Part shown: one piece after another, positions 45,110-57,200 of the stretch | How the letters are laid out: the number at the start of each line of letters is the position of its first letter | Numbering within the stretch: the first letter of the stretch is position 1 | DNA from: Sarcocystis neurona | Taxonomy: Eukaryota > Apicomplexa > Conoidasida > Eucoccidiorida > Sarcocystidae | Length of the DNA: 64,000 nt | NCBI GenBank assembly: GCA_000727475.1 | Contig: KL647303.1 | Location: forward strand, 400,408-464,407 | Direction: 5' to 3' | The notes under the pieces: model-generated | What the model was told of the DNA's origin: nothing | Seen by the model: the letters and a program-made list of their open reading frames with translations, nothing else | The model's database searches: none | Translations under genes and position numbers: made by a program

Positions 45110-48060
45110 GATGCTTCACTTGCCCCCCTTTTCTTGTCGGAAACCTCTACGGTCAACAACCGATCCTAGTCACTAGTAAGGCGGATACGCTCAGGAATAA
45201 AACGAGCAAGGCAAAACCAGCACACCTTTTCAAATCAACGAATAAACCAACGTGTAAACCTCCGCACTAAAGAAGCAGAGGAAAGCAACAGCCAGTGTCA
45301 AGCGCAAGAAATCTAACACACATGTAAAGATGCGGATATCTGTGTCCTCACTCTACAAGCGTACCCAGTCCACGTAAGGACGGTACACAGGCGCGGTGCG
45401 CCAGTATCTACAACAGCATACAATAATGATGGTGCCGAAGTATAGTTCACCCCTCACGTGTTGATTCTCACACCAATTCCTGCAACGTCAACAACGCGTA
45501 TATGGTCCCTGATACACAAGGTGAAAAACAATGCAGAATGAACGAGTTGGTGTAGTCAAGGGATACTCAGGTATTACGCCTTGAGTGCCACTTTGGAAAC
45601 GTCGACGCGGCTGCACTGCGAGGCACAAGGAAGGAGAAGCAACCAATACACAGAAGGTGTACCTACTTGTATGCCTATGCAACATGTTCGTAGTCGTGTT
45701 ACACATGACAGTGACAAAACAAAATTGGATCGAACCTGACGACTGAGGAATTAAGAGATGATGTCCCGGACCAGTTGCGGCTAAGCCATTGCTTCTTCGG
45801 AAATGAGAAAGCCGCAGGAGTAACTGACGTTTTCCAGCAGACGACGGTACTCGAAAATCGCACACTTCTTCGAAATGGAAGAGCTGTACTTCTAGGCCAC
45901 TGTCAAGCAAATGAACTTGTGAAAGGTAGCCACACATAAAGCTTGGGTCTACGTAGGAACACAGCAATTTAAAGTTTGCTTTGCAGGAGAGGCATTAAAA
46001 CCCTTATCACTCTGTCTTGCAAGCGCGTCTGCAGCCACGACAGCGAATAGTACTGAGTAGCGGCTGCATCTCTATCCTTAGCCAGGGTGTAAGTGTGCGT
46101 ACACAAGTAGAGATTTTACTCTGCTGGTTGGCGAGAGTTCATGCGCTGCACGATCCTCCTCGACTGTCGCTCAACAAATACGTTATATCACAGTGCGGCG
46201 CTAGTCTGCGTGGTACTGGCCATTTAAAGATGAGGCACGGAAGTGTGCACGCATCTATGTATCAGAATGCAGTAGAACACTGTATAAACCGTAGGGTCAC
46301 ATTCTGCACGGATACGCTCAGCTGGTGCGACGTTGCCACGCGGCACAACTGAGCACATTTTGTAAGCTGCTTTTGAACATAGTTGATAAAAGTATGACAT
46401 TCTGTAGTATCGTTCAGCTGCGTAGAAGATTGTAGTCGCTGAACGATAAAAGTGTCTTATGTGAGATACAACTCGCCAAGCTATCCATGGTAGGATTGAG
46501 TGACGGGGGCAAGATGTAGGGACATTACCAGTGCATTTTGTGTGTGCCGGCGTCACCTGGGAGAAAAATTTCCCACCCGTGCGCTGATGTGGGATCCAGG
46601 GGTGTAACGCGTGGGTTTTGTCCTATGTTGTGTTCCTAAATCTTGCCCCCGTCAGCCAACCCTCCCATGGATAGCTTGGCGGGGTGTCTCTCATATAACA
46701 CACGTTTTTCGTACAGGTACAACCTTGTACGCAACTCACCTCCGTCTGTAGACCTAAGTGTAGCCCCTCGGCGAGATGTGGTTATTAACACAATTTCGAA
46801 CGTCTAGACTTCGTCATCAGGAGTTTCATTCATCCGGTATTTCTGGAGAGCACGCGTAACACCAGACATGGTTCAATGCGTCCTGTTCTTCTGCGGGATG
46901 CCCAAATGAAGTACAGAGCTGGTGTGCACGCTACAACAAGGGAGGCACAACTGTTTCTCCACATTAGCGGCGACGGCTCTCCTGTTGATAATTCGAGCTG
47001 GCAGCTCGTTCCTGGTTGAGCAGGGAGCCTGCTGGAAGACGGCCACACAATAGGTCAGGGACAGTCACGCCTACGGCAGATTGCCCGTCTGTCGCTATTT
47101 GTACTACTATTTTTTGGACATAATAGTTGTTTGCTGCCGTCGGCGTGGAAAGCGTCACACCTTCCCAGCACAATGGAGAGGGCTCTATTGCTTACAGCGA
47201 CGTCATTTGTCAGAACACGGGGACCCTCGTTCCCCTACAATACAGCCTCGCTTCTTTTGTCCAACCCATTGTAATTGTGAGCTGTATTTCACTGCACCGA
47301 CGAGGCTGCACACTACAAATGTTTTTCATACGTCTGTCTTTGACATTCTTGTACGATGAGTATCTAGGAGGACGCTATACGCTCAACCACTAAGGAGGAC
47401 GCATGTTTCGTTCACCGTCAGCCACTGAGATCCGTTATGCAACACTTCGGTTCCGCACACGCCGTCTCCTCCCACCAAAGATGCAACACTGCGGTTTCTA
47501 CAAAGGGTCAACGTACTAACATGTGTTCAAACGTGGCCGTAGCAGCAGAGGGAAGCACCCTTCTGATGTGCTCCCACATGTCCGACTCCAGCGGCTAACT
47601 GCGCTTATACACCCTGTAGTGCCAAACAAAAACTCTTCGGTCTGAAGTGACATCTGCGGTATATATACACTCAAAAATAAATCGTGCCTGCCTATTTTTC
47701 GCTGAAACTTTCTTCCGTTTGATCATGTGGACTTTCGTTTCAGTGTGCGTATATGTCTTGCTTTTACGCCTTTCGATTTCGTCTCCGATTCACTGCTTGG
47801 TGAAGCAAGGCTTCTCTCCATGGCTACTTTGCCGTGTCTTCTCTCGCCACCTTTCACCACCGCGGTTTAGGCGCAGCATGTGCCCTCCCCCACTAGATCT
47901 TTAGTTGTGGACGATCAACGGCTTCCTCGTTGCAGTGGCGCTATGGCGGACCCAGAAAGAGGCCCGCCACGCCAACGTAGCGCAGCCGCGAAAGTCAAAA
48001 TCGAAACTTTCCAATGTCAGCTCCTACATTCTACATACACAGAGCTCCCTAACCATACAA
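45110..48060. other. Repeat-poor segment with coding-like fragments and an inverted repeat
   Basis: Coding-like fragments: minus 45900-45730 (SGLEVQLFHFEEVCDFRV, preceded by TTGCTTGACAG) and plus 47126-47330 (GVESVTPSQHNGEGSIAYSD). Neither could be extended into a gene. A frame from ATG 47943 (MADPERGPPRQRSAAAK) may be a first exon of the 48.08-kb gene. The long inverted repeat is listed separately. Confidence 0.4.
46443..46711. repeat. Long imperfect inverted repeat (foldback element)
   Basis: Arms 46443-46515 and 46640-46711 are reverse complements with a few mismatches; both contain CCAAGCTATCCATGG and ACGGGGGCAAGAT. Pairing appears to continue, more weakly, into the 125-base centre around GAGAAAAATTTCCC. 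The whole unit could form a hairpin of about 130 base pairs. Just to the left (46409-46446) is a small hairpin, ATCGTTCAGC...GCTGAACGAT. No open frame of note lies inside. It resembles a foldback or MITE-like element, but no target-site duplication was identified. Confidence 0.8.
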
Positions 48061-48079
48061 ATGCATGAAAAATCTTCAG

Positions 48080-49319
48080 ATGCGGTACGCACCGGAACGT
48101 CTTCTTTTCTCCCAGGATATATTCCCGCCAAAATGTGGAGCCGTGCAAATAAACCACCCTTGTCACCTGCTTGCACAGGCTACGGTTCTCACAGGGATCT
48201 CCGGTGCCACTGCGCTGTACCTGTTCTGTCTGTTTTTCGCAAGTTTGCGACATGAGTGCGACGTTCCGCTGAGTAAGAATCATACCCACCCACGTGTGCA
48301 ATTTTCTTCGCACCTGCACATACGCAAGGACAGGTTTAAAAAGAAGTTCTTGCTCTGTGTGGAGTGTCCCGTACCATTGCTTCACGTATGCACACATCCA
48401 CGAATCGACTCTAGCGGTGAATTCCAGCATTCATATACATAAGTAGAACCTATTTACTTTTTTTCTTCTACAAAAGGTAAACCTGAGCTGGTCTATCCTT
48501 TTGCTTCGCAGAATGGTGGATTCTCGGCGCTGCTCTTTTTGTAAGAGGTCGCTTCTCTCTGTGGCGCAGGAGGCCGCCAAATATACGAAATTTCATCAGA
48601 GCGTTCCCACGACGTACGTGGCAGACCAAATTAAAAAAAGCCAAGGCTTCAAGGCCACAGTAAGCCCAAACACAATGTATTTACTTGAAAAATACAATCT
48701 TGTTGAAATACGTATAATACGCTTGAATTTATTTACTTGACAGCTTTGGTTCGAAATCTCTCTCCTCGTCGTCGGCTTCATCTGGATGGGTATCGGAACA
48801 TTCGAAGTGCGTGCAGCGACCGACTTGAATTTTTTGGCGATCGAAAGTCTTAAATCTATAGCTGTGCGTGTAGATATGTACAGAGACATTTAGAGGTACA
48901 CGGCTGTCTGTGTAGACGCTGCACGGGTGTATCCATCTGGGATGTATACCCACACGCATAAGTTGTGTATTACGTATACTCGAACTAAGTCGATGCGTTC
49001 AAGTGAGCACCTCCTTCCAGATAAACATATCTACGACATGTGAAACAACCGCCCCAGTTCTGTGGTGGACGGCGTTCGTGACGGTATGCTCAACAAAACT
49101 TCACAAAGGTTTACGGGAGCAGTGAGCCTGCGTCTATCAGCTCACATTATTCCTACTTATACGCTCACAGTGTTATCGACGGGGCACTCAGACGCATGCA
49201 TTCTGCCTTTTCAGGTCGTCATATTTTGGTCCTCCGCCGTCGGAGGAATCTTTTTCCTACTTGTGATTGTGCTAGTTCCAATGCTTCTCTCAGGAGGCAA
49301 AGTCAGCCGCATCATTTAA
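48080..49319 (+). CDS. Multi-pass membrane protein, five predicted exons
   Basis: Predicted exons 48080-48272, 48512-48540, 48570-48659, 48744-48869 and 49215-49319 (TAA) join in consistent phase and give about 180 residues. Donors are GTAAGA, GTAAGA, GTAAGC and GTAGAT; acceptors are TTCGCAG, GCGCAG, TTGACAG and CCTTTTCAG. Hydrophobic segments: AQATVLTGISGATALYLFCL, a short WWILGAALF, EISLLVVGFIWMGIG and GGIFFLLVIVLVPMLL. The pattern loosely resembles the membrane part of some plant RING-H2 proteins, but no RING is present. The second intron would be only 29 bases, which is unusual. Without removing it the frame ends at 48662. Start alternatives are ATG 48065 in the same frame and a possible upstream exon at 47943. 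Family unknown. Confidence 0.4.
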
Positions 49320-50416
49320 TGTGAGACGCAATACGGAGCAAATTCATTTACAAACACAAAGGTAAGACTTAAGTAGCCTACATGTATATATAGATGTATA
49401 TATATATGTATGTATATATATGTATAAATGCACAGGTACATGGACGTCCATATCTACGTGCGAACACAGGGACGCAAAGCCGCCCAAAAGGGGTAATTTC
49501 TCGAAAGACATGGAAACATTCACAATATTGTAATCCTTACGCTAGTGATTAAGCACACGCCTACCTAATCACTGTGGAAACAAACGTGTAATCTTGTAAA
49601 TGATCCACCCGTGCACACGACGGCAGCCGCGACCTGTGCACTACCCTGCGTATGGGACCTGCCCTAGACATCTGTATGCGCAAGTATACATGTACGTACG
49701 TAGGACGCAGCAATACTTTTTCCTCAACAACGAACACACGTGCAGTCCGCGTGTCTATGATGGTTCAAGCAGTAATTCAGCACTTTGATCGTAAATATCA
49801 CCTTCACACCCGAATTCGAGCACAGCTGACCGGAAAAAATGTGCGCAACACTGCATGGGACTACCTCTAAAGCAGACGTGCGCACGGAGGTGTGCTTGGT
49901 ACCGACGAAATTCTCACTGTGGCGTCTTCTACGTAAATAATCTGTATACGTGCACAGCCATTGTGTCCGTCAGTCTCTGCGAACAAAAACGTACACAGGT
50001 GTGGAATGACGGTGCTGTGTGCGTCAAACGAAGCAAGTACGAGGGACGGTACACAGTGTTTTCCTTCGTCAATACAACAAAGCGCTCTAACGTGCAATAG
50101 GGGGAGCGTAGTACGAATTGCCGCTGCGCGCTCGCAAGTGGAACCCATGTGCTACCTTCGTGTGCTTCAAGCGTTTCTGAAGACACACCAAGACCGAAAG
50201 GAACACAGTGTCGTCGGCTGAGTGCACCGAAAGACACGCGCAAGCAAGCGGCAGCGGCTTTCGACTAGACACCGTGAGCACTGCATTGCAACAAAGTATG
50301 ACAAACGTGGAAAAACTCGGAAACTGTTAGTCAGCCGGATCAAGCGATAAAATATAAAATCAGACCGAGCAAAGCGCAGGGTCGAATACATAAAGAACAT
50401 GCAAATTCGCACGCAC

Positions 50417-50453
<37 letters not shown>

Positions 50454-51600
50454 TTACAGCTCACATTCGCGCCTTCCAGATAATGCGCTCCGCTTAGAAA
50501 TCTGAATTTTCACGCGCGTGAGCGAAGGTGGCAGGGCGGCCTAGCGTCCCAATTTTAAGAAGTAGAGATGTTTGATTTCACGTGAGAGCACGCTACAACT
50601 ACACATACCCAGGGGGATAGGGGGTACAGGGTTGACTGCGAATGACGACGGTTTCCTACAGTAGCATATTAGTGCAGGTAAGGAAACACATATGTTGTCG
50701 TCACAACGCACAAATACCTGCAGATTTATACTTACAAGGTTCCAAGCCTACAAGGCAAGCATAGCAATACCAACAAAGGGGCAGGCATAAAACATTCGAG
50801 TGGAGATACCACTTTCACAAGTAGGTGTACACAAGTAACATACACAAAGAGACTGTGAGAGAAGGAGAGGCACACATACTTGTACAATGTCCGTCAAATC
50901 AAGAACATACCTCAAAGGCGTTCAGCAGCACCTTTTTGAAGGTGAGGCCCTGCACCTGCTGGCATTTAGTATTGCAGTTCATGCTTTGTTTATACAATAG
51001 AGCCAAACGTGCGTCACGTTAACCCTGAATAAGAGGCAAAAAGCTGCTAGACAGTCTTCAAATTTTTCTGACGAGCTCTAAGCACATCTCCTCATCGGCG
51101 CAGCGGCATATCCACCATTTTCCCTGTTGCACGCACACACCGGCATCAGTGCGCACAAAAACACACTCGCACGCGCAGCTGTGGAGCCAGACACATCAGG
51201 CAACGAGGAGGGAAAAGCGAATTTCACACGTTGAGGTGCTACGCTTCAAATACGCCTGGTGCTACGCGGGTCTGTAAACACGCGAACTAGTTCAGCTAAG
51301 CGAAATTGACGCTACATGTAAGAGACCTCGCATCTGACCTCTTTCTCTCTTGCGCCATCTACAACTGACCTGAGTACTCATGTGTGCATCCTTTCAAATG
51401 TAATGTGTCACGTCACCTGCTTGTACACACGTGTCTTCGTTGTTGTTTTTTGATACGTGCGCCCATTCATACATACGTGCATACATGCACGTGTATATAT
51501 AGGCTCACGCTACTGACTATGGCGGCAGTTACCCTCCATAATTTCTGCACGCGCCCGCGGGTAAACGCCCTGAGTAACTCATTTCAATTTTTCCAGTAGT
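49320..51600. other. Repeat-poor segment with unassigned coding-like frames
   Basis: Plus 49855-50100 opens with ATG and reads as ordinary protein (CGVFYVNNLYTCTAIVSV, KRSKYEGRYTVFSFVNTT). The minus stretch near 50980-50930 (GLTFKKVLLNAFE before GAG|GTATGT) looks like a small exon. A (TA)n run lies at 50418-50450. I could not assemble these into genes. Confidence 0.35.
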
Positions 51601-51717
51601 CCTCTTCTTTTCTACGGGAGGCGGACACGAATGTAACAACCGTACACACACAGACGTATTTTAATCGATCGAGGCTCCCCCACATTGATGTGAAAACCAC
51701 GCAGAGGCCCTGCTTAC

Positions 51718-51881
51718 CGTCGATGCAAACACACCGCCTAGGGGAGAAGAGAAGCAGGGCTCGTGAATCGAAAAGCACCATGTCCCTGCACTTGCGGATG
51801 GCAACGGCAGCAGCTTCGAAAGAAGAGAAGCGCAACAGAAACATGCCGTCGTTCTGTATAGCCAGGCGGTCCATCAAAACT
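51718..51881 (-). CDS. Single internal exon of an unidentified gene, weakly RRM-like
   Basis: Exon bounded by a CTGGTGCAG acceptor and ATCGACG|GTAAGC donor. It reads VLMDRLAIQNDGMFLLRFSS, then FEAAAVAIRKCRDMVLFDSR. The FLLRFSSFEAAAVAI...VLF pattern resembles the RNP1/helix-2 half of an RNA-recognition motif, but the aromatic RNP residues are not all present. CAG-rich sequence lies immediately upstream (51880-52080), in sense CTG. Neighbouring exons were not identified with confidence. A possible mini-exon lies at about 52700-52665 (VAPREMHAHMLT). Confidence 0.35.
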
Positions 51882-53475
51882 CTGCACCAGCAGCACCAGC
51901 AACGAAAAAGGCAGCAGCACACGGTTGCAACAGCAGCAACGGCAGAGTGCAGCGGCACACTCAGCTGCACGTTAAGTGCCCCGGCAGCAGCAGCAGCAGC
52001 AAAGAAATGCACCAGCGACAGCACAGCAAACTGGAGCGGCAGTAGCAGGGGCAACAGCAGCAGCGAAGACACGCAGTAGCAGCGATAGCAGTGTCAAGTA
52101 AGTTTTAAACAGAGGAAGTCCACACGCCTATGTTTCACACGTGTACTGTCTACAAGCATCCAGCCATCTACCGAAGCAGTGGCGTCCTCTGTGCCCCGCT
52201 GGTAGATACGCTAGCCTCTGCTGTTGTCGCGGTTGTCTAGCATTATTTGTGATCCACAGACGCCTTCTACGGGTGCAACGTTCCGCATTCGCTGGCAGGG
52301 TCGACTCCCTGATTATTCGCTAAAAAATCTGCCCAACAAAACAAATGCCCTTTTTCCGTGATGCACCTGGTCAGTGTGTCTACACTATCAGATATTCAAC
52401 CAGAGCAGCCGTTCTGCGTAGATGAGCGCCCGCTTTGCCTGTTATGGGCAGCGTCAGGCAGCAAATCTTCCTCACTTTTTAAGGACAAGATTTGCCATGT
52501 CTTGATCCTGCCGTAGCACCGGAAAAACATTGCTCACGTCTTTGGGATTGCTCTGTACGCACACACACCACGTCCGTAGCAGCCGCGGAGGCAGCACTGA
52601 TGAAACAGTACATGCCGCAAGACCGGAGGCATGAGGTGCGTCATCTCACCCTCCATACCTGTCAACATGTGTGCGTGCATTTCTCGCGGCGCCACTGAAA
52701 GGAAGAACAGAAGAACATGGTGGAGTACTTGCGCAACACTGCAACAGACGCAGTTGCATGCAGTTCTGTGTCCCCACGCAGCACTACATTGACAATTACC
52801 GCTGCAACCACGTGGGAAACAAACCACTTTCACGTAGCGCGTGCACCTCTTCTGCACCTTTTGCGTCCCCCCGTTTTTTCTTCTCCCTCTCTCACACCAC
52901 CTGTTCATTTATCTCTCTCTCTCCCAGCGCGGCACCTCTTACTTCTTCTGCACCTCCTACACGGCTTGTTCTTTTGTTAGCGTTTCTACATTAGCTATGT
53001 GATCTTCACAGCCAAACACATACAGTCCAGCGTAAGACACACTTTGAGAGACTTCCTCTTCCAGTCCGTTTTACTCATACTTGTCTTGTCTAGGACGTGC
53101 GCTGCGCGGTTACTGAGAGCTGTACGCATGCATCCATGTTTGACGGCAAAGAGGTGGGAGGCCCCATCGCCGTTGCACCTTCTCTGGTCCAAAGGTGTGC
53201 AGGGCAGCCGTCGCGACGACGCAAGCCACCGAAAAGGCGGGGAGTCGTACAGCACTTTCTTTACGAGATAACAGTACAGACGCGATGTGGTACATGCACA
53301 CGTGGGTGTGTACGAGTTCAAATCTATATATGTGCGTACACGTACGTATGGATGTTAGTCTGCCCAGTGCACATATATGTTGTACAAACGTACATATAGA
53401 GAGGACGACGCGCAGGCACAACAATACCTGCTTAGTCGTGTACATGCGTATACTCGGATCAAAGCATTCGCACGT

Positions 53476-54093
53476 TTATAGACATACACTGCAGACACGT
53501 AAATACACGATTATAATTGCATTTTGACGCGCGAGGGATAACAACGTCACTGCAGCGCTTTCGCTGCACCTGCGTGTTGTTCTTGGGTCTCTCACTGAGG
53601 CATCGAAGAGTTTGGCAGTTGGAATGAACACGTCCTCGTTTATGTCGCCAGCCCGGCTGACGCGGGACACCAGCAAGTCACTACCCGCCGAACAGGCAAA
53701 TGCTGCTGCTGGCCCTTCACTCGCCGAAGCAGGAGAGCTGGCCGCAGCAGCACCCGTGTAACCAGCACAATCCGCACGGGCACAACCAGCAGCAGCGGCT
53801 TCGGTGGCGAGGCCGGCGGCAGGAGCGGCCTTAGTAGCAGAAACGGAAACAGTGGCACGATTACCAGCAGTAGCAGCACAGGCACTAGGACCAGCAGGAG
53901 GAGGAGCAGGACGACTCCCAGCAGCAGCGGCAGCAAAAGCAGAGCTGCTAGCACCGGCAAGACCCGTTGCGACACAAGTTGAACGCCCGATATCCCTAAG
54001 ACGAGAAGAAGGAGGAGGAGGAGACGAATCATTTGTGCCTGCAACAGACGCAGCAGCATCAGTAGCAGCACAAGTGGTTGTTTGATGAGCCAA
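53476..54093 (-). CDS. Ala/Ser-rich coding-like frame, possible 3' exon of the 54-63 kb gene
   Basis: Open for 205 codons with no ATG at its start (TTG at 54093). A GTTGCAG acceptor lies near 54040. The middle is Ala/Ser/Pro-rich; the end is normal protein (SDLLVSRVSRAGDINEDVF, IPTAKLFDASVRDPRTTRR). It lies directly downstream, in sense, of the predicted exons of the neighbouring gene, but I could not find a phase-consistent junction. Stop at 53476. Confidence 0.35.
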   Translation of the reverse strand: MAHQTTTCAATDAAASVAGTNDSSPPPPSSRLRDIGRSTCVATGLAGASSSAFAAAAAGSRPAPPPAGPSACAATAGNRATVSVSATKAAPAAGLATEAAAAGCARADCAGYTGAAAASSPASASEGPAAAFACSAGSDLLVSRVSRAGDINEDVFIPTAKLFDASVRDPRTTRRCSESAAVTLLSLARQNAIIIVYLRVCSVCL

Positions 54094-54227
54094 GCGGTTT
54101 ATTGATGTACAGATATGTCGGTACGTACCTACATTTATATATATAGATTTATATGTAGAACGATAGGTAGACAGAGGACCTCTATGTATGTATTACATGC
54201 AGATGAGCGCACTCGGCACGTAGTTAC

Positions 54228-57200
54228 TGCAGAATCCTCGTCAGAGACTTGTCTCCCAGGCGATACGCAGGGGTGACGAAGAAACTCTACCACAAACACG
54301 GCTGCGTCCTCCTGGGGCTGCCACGGTCGCCTTTTCAACTTCGTTCACAGTAGCAGCAGCTGCTGCGATATTCTCTCTCGTTTCCCTATTATCGTTCGAA
54401 GCATCATCTCCCGCAGCAAGTGCAGCAGCAACGGGGCAGCAGCGAGGGGTTGTGCATTGCACACAGAAGAAAACAGAGAGCTGCCAATGCCAAAAAAACA
54501 GGGGAAGACAAGTAGGAAGAGAAGAAAGCAGACGAAGCCACAAACGGAGGCACGCAGAACAAAGAATCATCTCTGTCAGAAGGGACCTGCAACAGAAACG
54601 TAGTTCGAGACATGCACGAGGCAAAGCGGAACTCGTAAGTTGCGCCGTTGTAGGGAAAGAGCCGAAAAGATGAGCGCGCCGCGTGATCTGACATTAGTGA
54701 GAGTCCTACCCACTACTTCTCTACCAACTGTATGTTTCTACATGTTTCTTTGATCTCAGCGGAGAGTCAGACAGTTACATCCATACACACGGACATATAT
54801 ACATATCTGTGCAGCACTGCTTGTACAGGGACAGATACACGTGTGTTTGTCAAGCTGGGGTCCCCTATTCTGTACACGAGTGTACACACTTATGTACGCC
54901 TGTACGTGTCTGTTGACGTGGCTGCACGGGCACACATGCAAACACATGTGTACAACCACACACACACGGAAGAACATGATGCGAGACGCGTCAGCAAGAA
55001 GTATGACCGGCGCTAGCGAAAGAAGCATGCTCCCGCACAAGGGGGGGAGGAAAGGAAAGCGAGGTACGGGCGAAGCGAAAACTTCTGCTCAAAAAGAGCA
55101 ACATATATAGCAGGCACATGCAGCCGGTGGCAAAATGACAAAGGCAGCGCCAGCAGGGCGTCACGGGGTTTTGCGTTTGTGCCTTACACAGTTGCTTCTG
55201 TCTCGGTACAAAAGTCCTACCGTCCTGTTTCTTTTCCTGCGGCTCCTGCTGCCGCATCCCCTGCGGCCCGGGGACGTCCGGAGACTGCCCTGCCTCCTCC
55301 TGCGTCTGTCCCTGCTGCTGCTGCAGCTGCTCCTCCTGCTGCAGCGTTGACAGAGCATCAGCTGGCGTGGACTGGTGAGCAGCGGGAGAGCCGAAGACAG
55401 AGAGGAATACGTGGGGCTGCACACACTCGTTAACAACTGCCGCGTCAGCTTCACCGTCGTCGATAGCTGCTGCTGCTGCCGCTGCTGCTGCGCTTTCTGG
55501 TTCCGTCTCGAGCAACCCGTGAGACGGAGACGACTGCTGCAGCTGCTGCGTTCCTCGCACGGGCGACAGCACAAAGTACGGCTTCGGCCGGTCCGACCGA
55601 GCTTCCACTACCAAATGATTGTACCCGTAAACTTCCGGATTTGTCATCGTCAGTCTACAGACACAGGGCGGAGATGCATGCGCGGGCACGTCGCTCACCA
55701 GCGCGAAGACGAGAATGCGCGCGACTTCTGCGGAGAGAAGAAAAGCAGAGGACGAACGAGAGGAGGGGATAAAGAAGCGGTGGAGCAGGGATATGAAAAT
55801 GAAGAAGAAAAGCGACAACCCCAAGAGACGCGTGAAGAGAGGTAAGAGTGAGCGGTCGCCCAGGCGTACACGGCTGTGTCACGGGAGCAGAGCAAGGGCG
55901 AGGCAAAGGGAGGGCCAAACAAATCTGCATAAAAACGTCCTCAGGAAAGGGAGAGAGAAACACCCTTACATAGAAATGTTCACTGGATAAGGACAGAGGA
56001 ACAATTTTCTGCATGGATACGTCCACAGGAAAAGGAGAGAGAAACACACGTGCATGAAAGCGTACACAGGAAAGCCAGGAAGAAACACCTGTTCGTAGAA
56101 ACATTCACGGACGTACGACCACGTTCTCCCGGCACACGTGCGAGCGCAGAAAACGAAAGGAAGAACACGCAGAAGAAGAAGCAGAAAAAAAGAGGAGGAA
56201 GCAAAGAAGTAACACATACGTGTGTATGTTCATACGTACTCCCACACATGCACATACACTGAGGCAGGAGAACGTCAATTGATAATCTACATACGAATAC
56301 GTATGCAGTAGCTACACATATATATATATATACATATTTGTCGAGAGAGAGAGAGACGAAAACACCTATGACTTTGTTTGATACCTATATATATATATAT
56401 ATATATATATGTACATACGAATACGTATGCAGTACCTACATATATATATAGAGAGAGATGAAAACACTNNNNNNNNNNNNNNNNNNNNNNNNNNNNNNNN
56501 NNNNNNNNNNNNNNNNNNNNNNNNNNNNNNNNNNNNNNNNNNNNNNNNNNNNNNNNNNNNNNNNNNNNNNNNNNNNNNNNNNNNNNNNNNNNNNNNNNNN
56601 NNNNNNNNNNNNNNNNNNNNNNNNNNNNNNNNNNNNNNNNNNNNNNNNNNNNNNNNNNNNNNNNNNNNNNNNNNNNNNNNNNNNNNNNNNNNNNNNNNNN
56701 NNNNNNNNNNNNNNNNNNNNNNNNNNNNNNNNNNNNNNNNNNNNNNNNNNNNNNNNNNNNNNNNNNNNNNNNNNNNNNNNNNNNNNNNNNNNNNNNNNNN
56801 NNNNNNNNNNNNNNNNNNNNNNNNNNNNNNNNNNNNNNNNNNNNNNNNNNNNNNNNNNNNNNNNNNNNNNNNNNNNNNNNNNNNNNNNNNNNNNNNNNNN
56901 NNNNNNNNNNNNNNNNNNNNNNNNNNNNNNNTACTACTATATATATATATATATATATATGTACATACGAATACGTATGCAGTACCTACATATATATATA
57001 GAGAGAGATGAAAACACTTATGACTTTCTTTGGTACTTATATGTATATATATGTATATGTATATAGGGGAGGACGTGGACATGCGTACGGAGAGAACAGA
57101 TCGATGGACACAGAAAAAATGTGGATACAAATTCAGGTAGACTGAGTGAGAGTGGGGAGAACATGAAGAGAGCCCCAAGGACCAACAGAGAAGGAGGCGG

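Noticed and set aside
52260..52320. T-arm-like CAGGGTCGACTCCCTG
   Set aside because: The loop is six bases and lacks GTTC; no other cloverleaf arms were found.
53640..54071. Leu/Val-rich 143-codon minus frame resembling a membrane protein
   Set aside because: It is the CTG-as-Leu reading of a stretch whose other frame gives a normal C-terminal protein segment.
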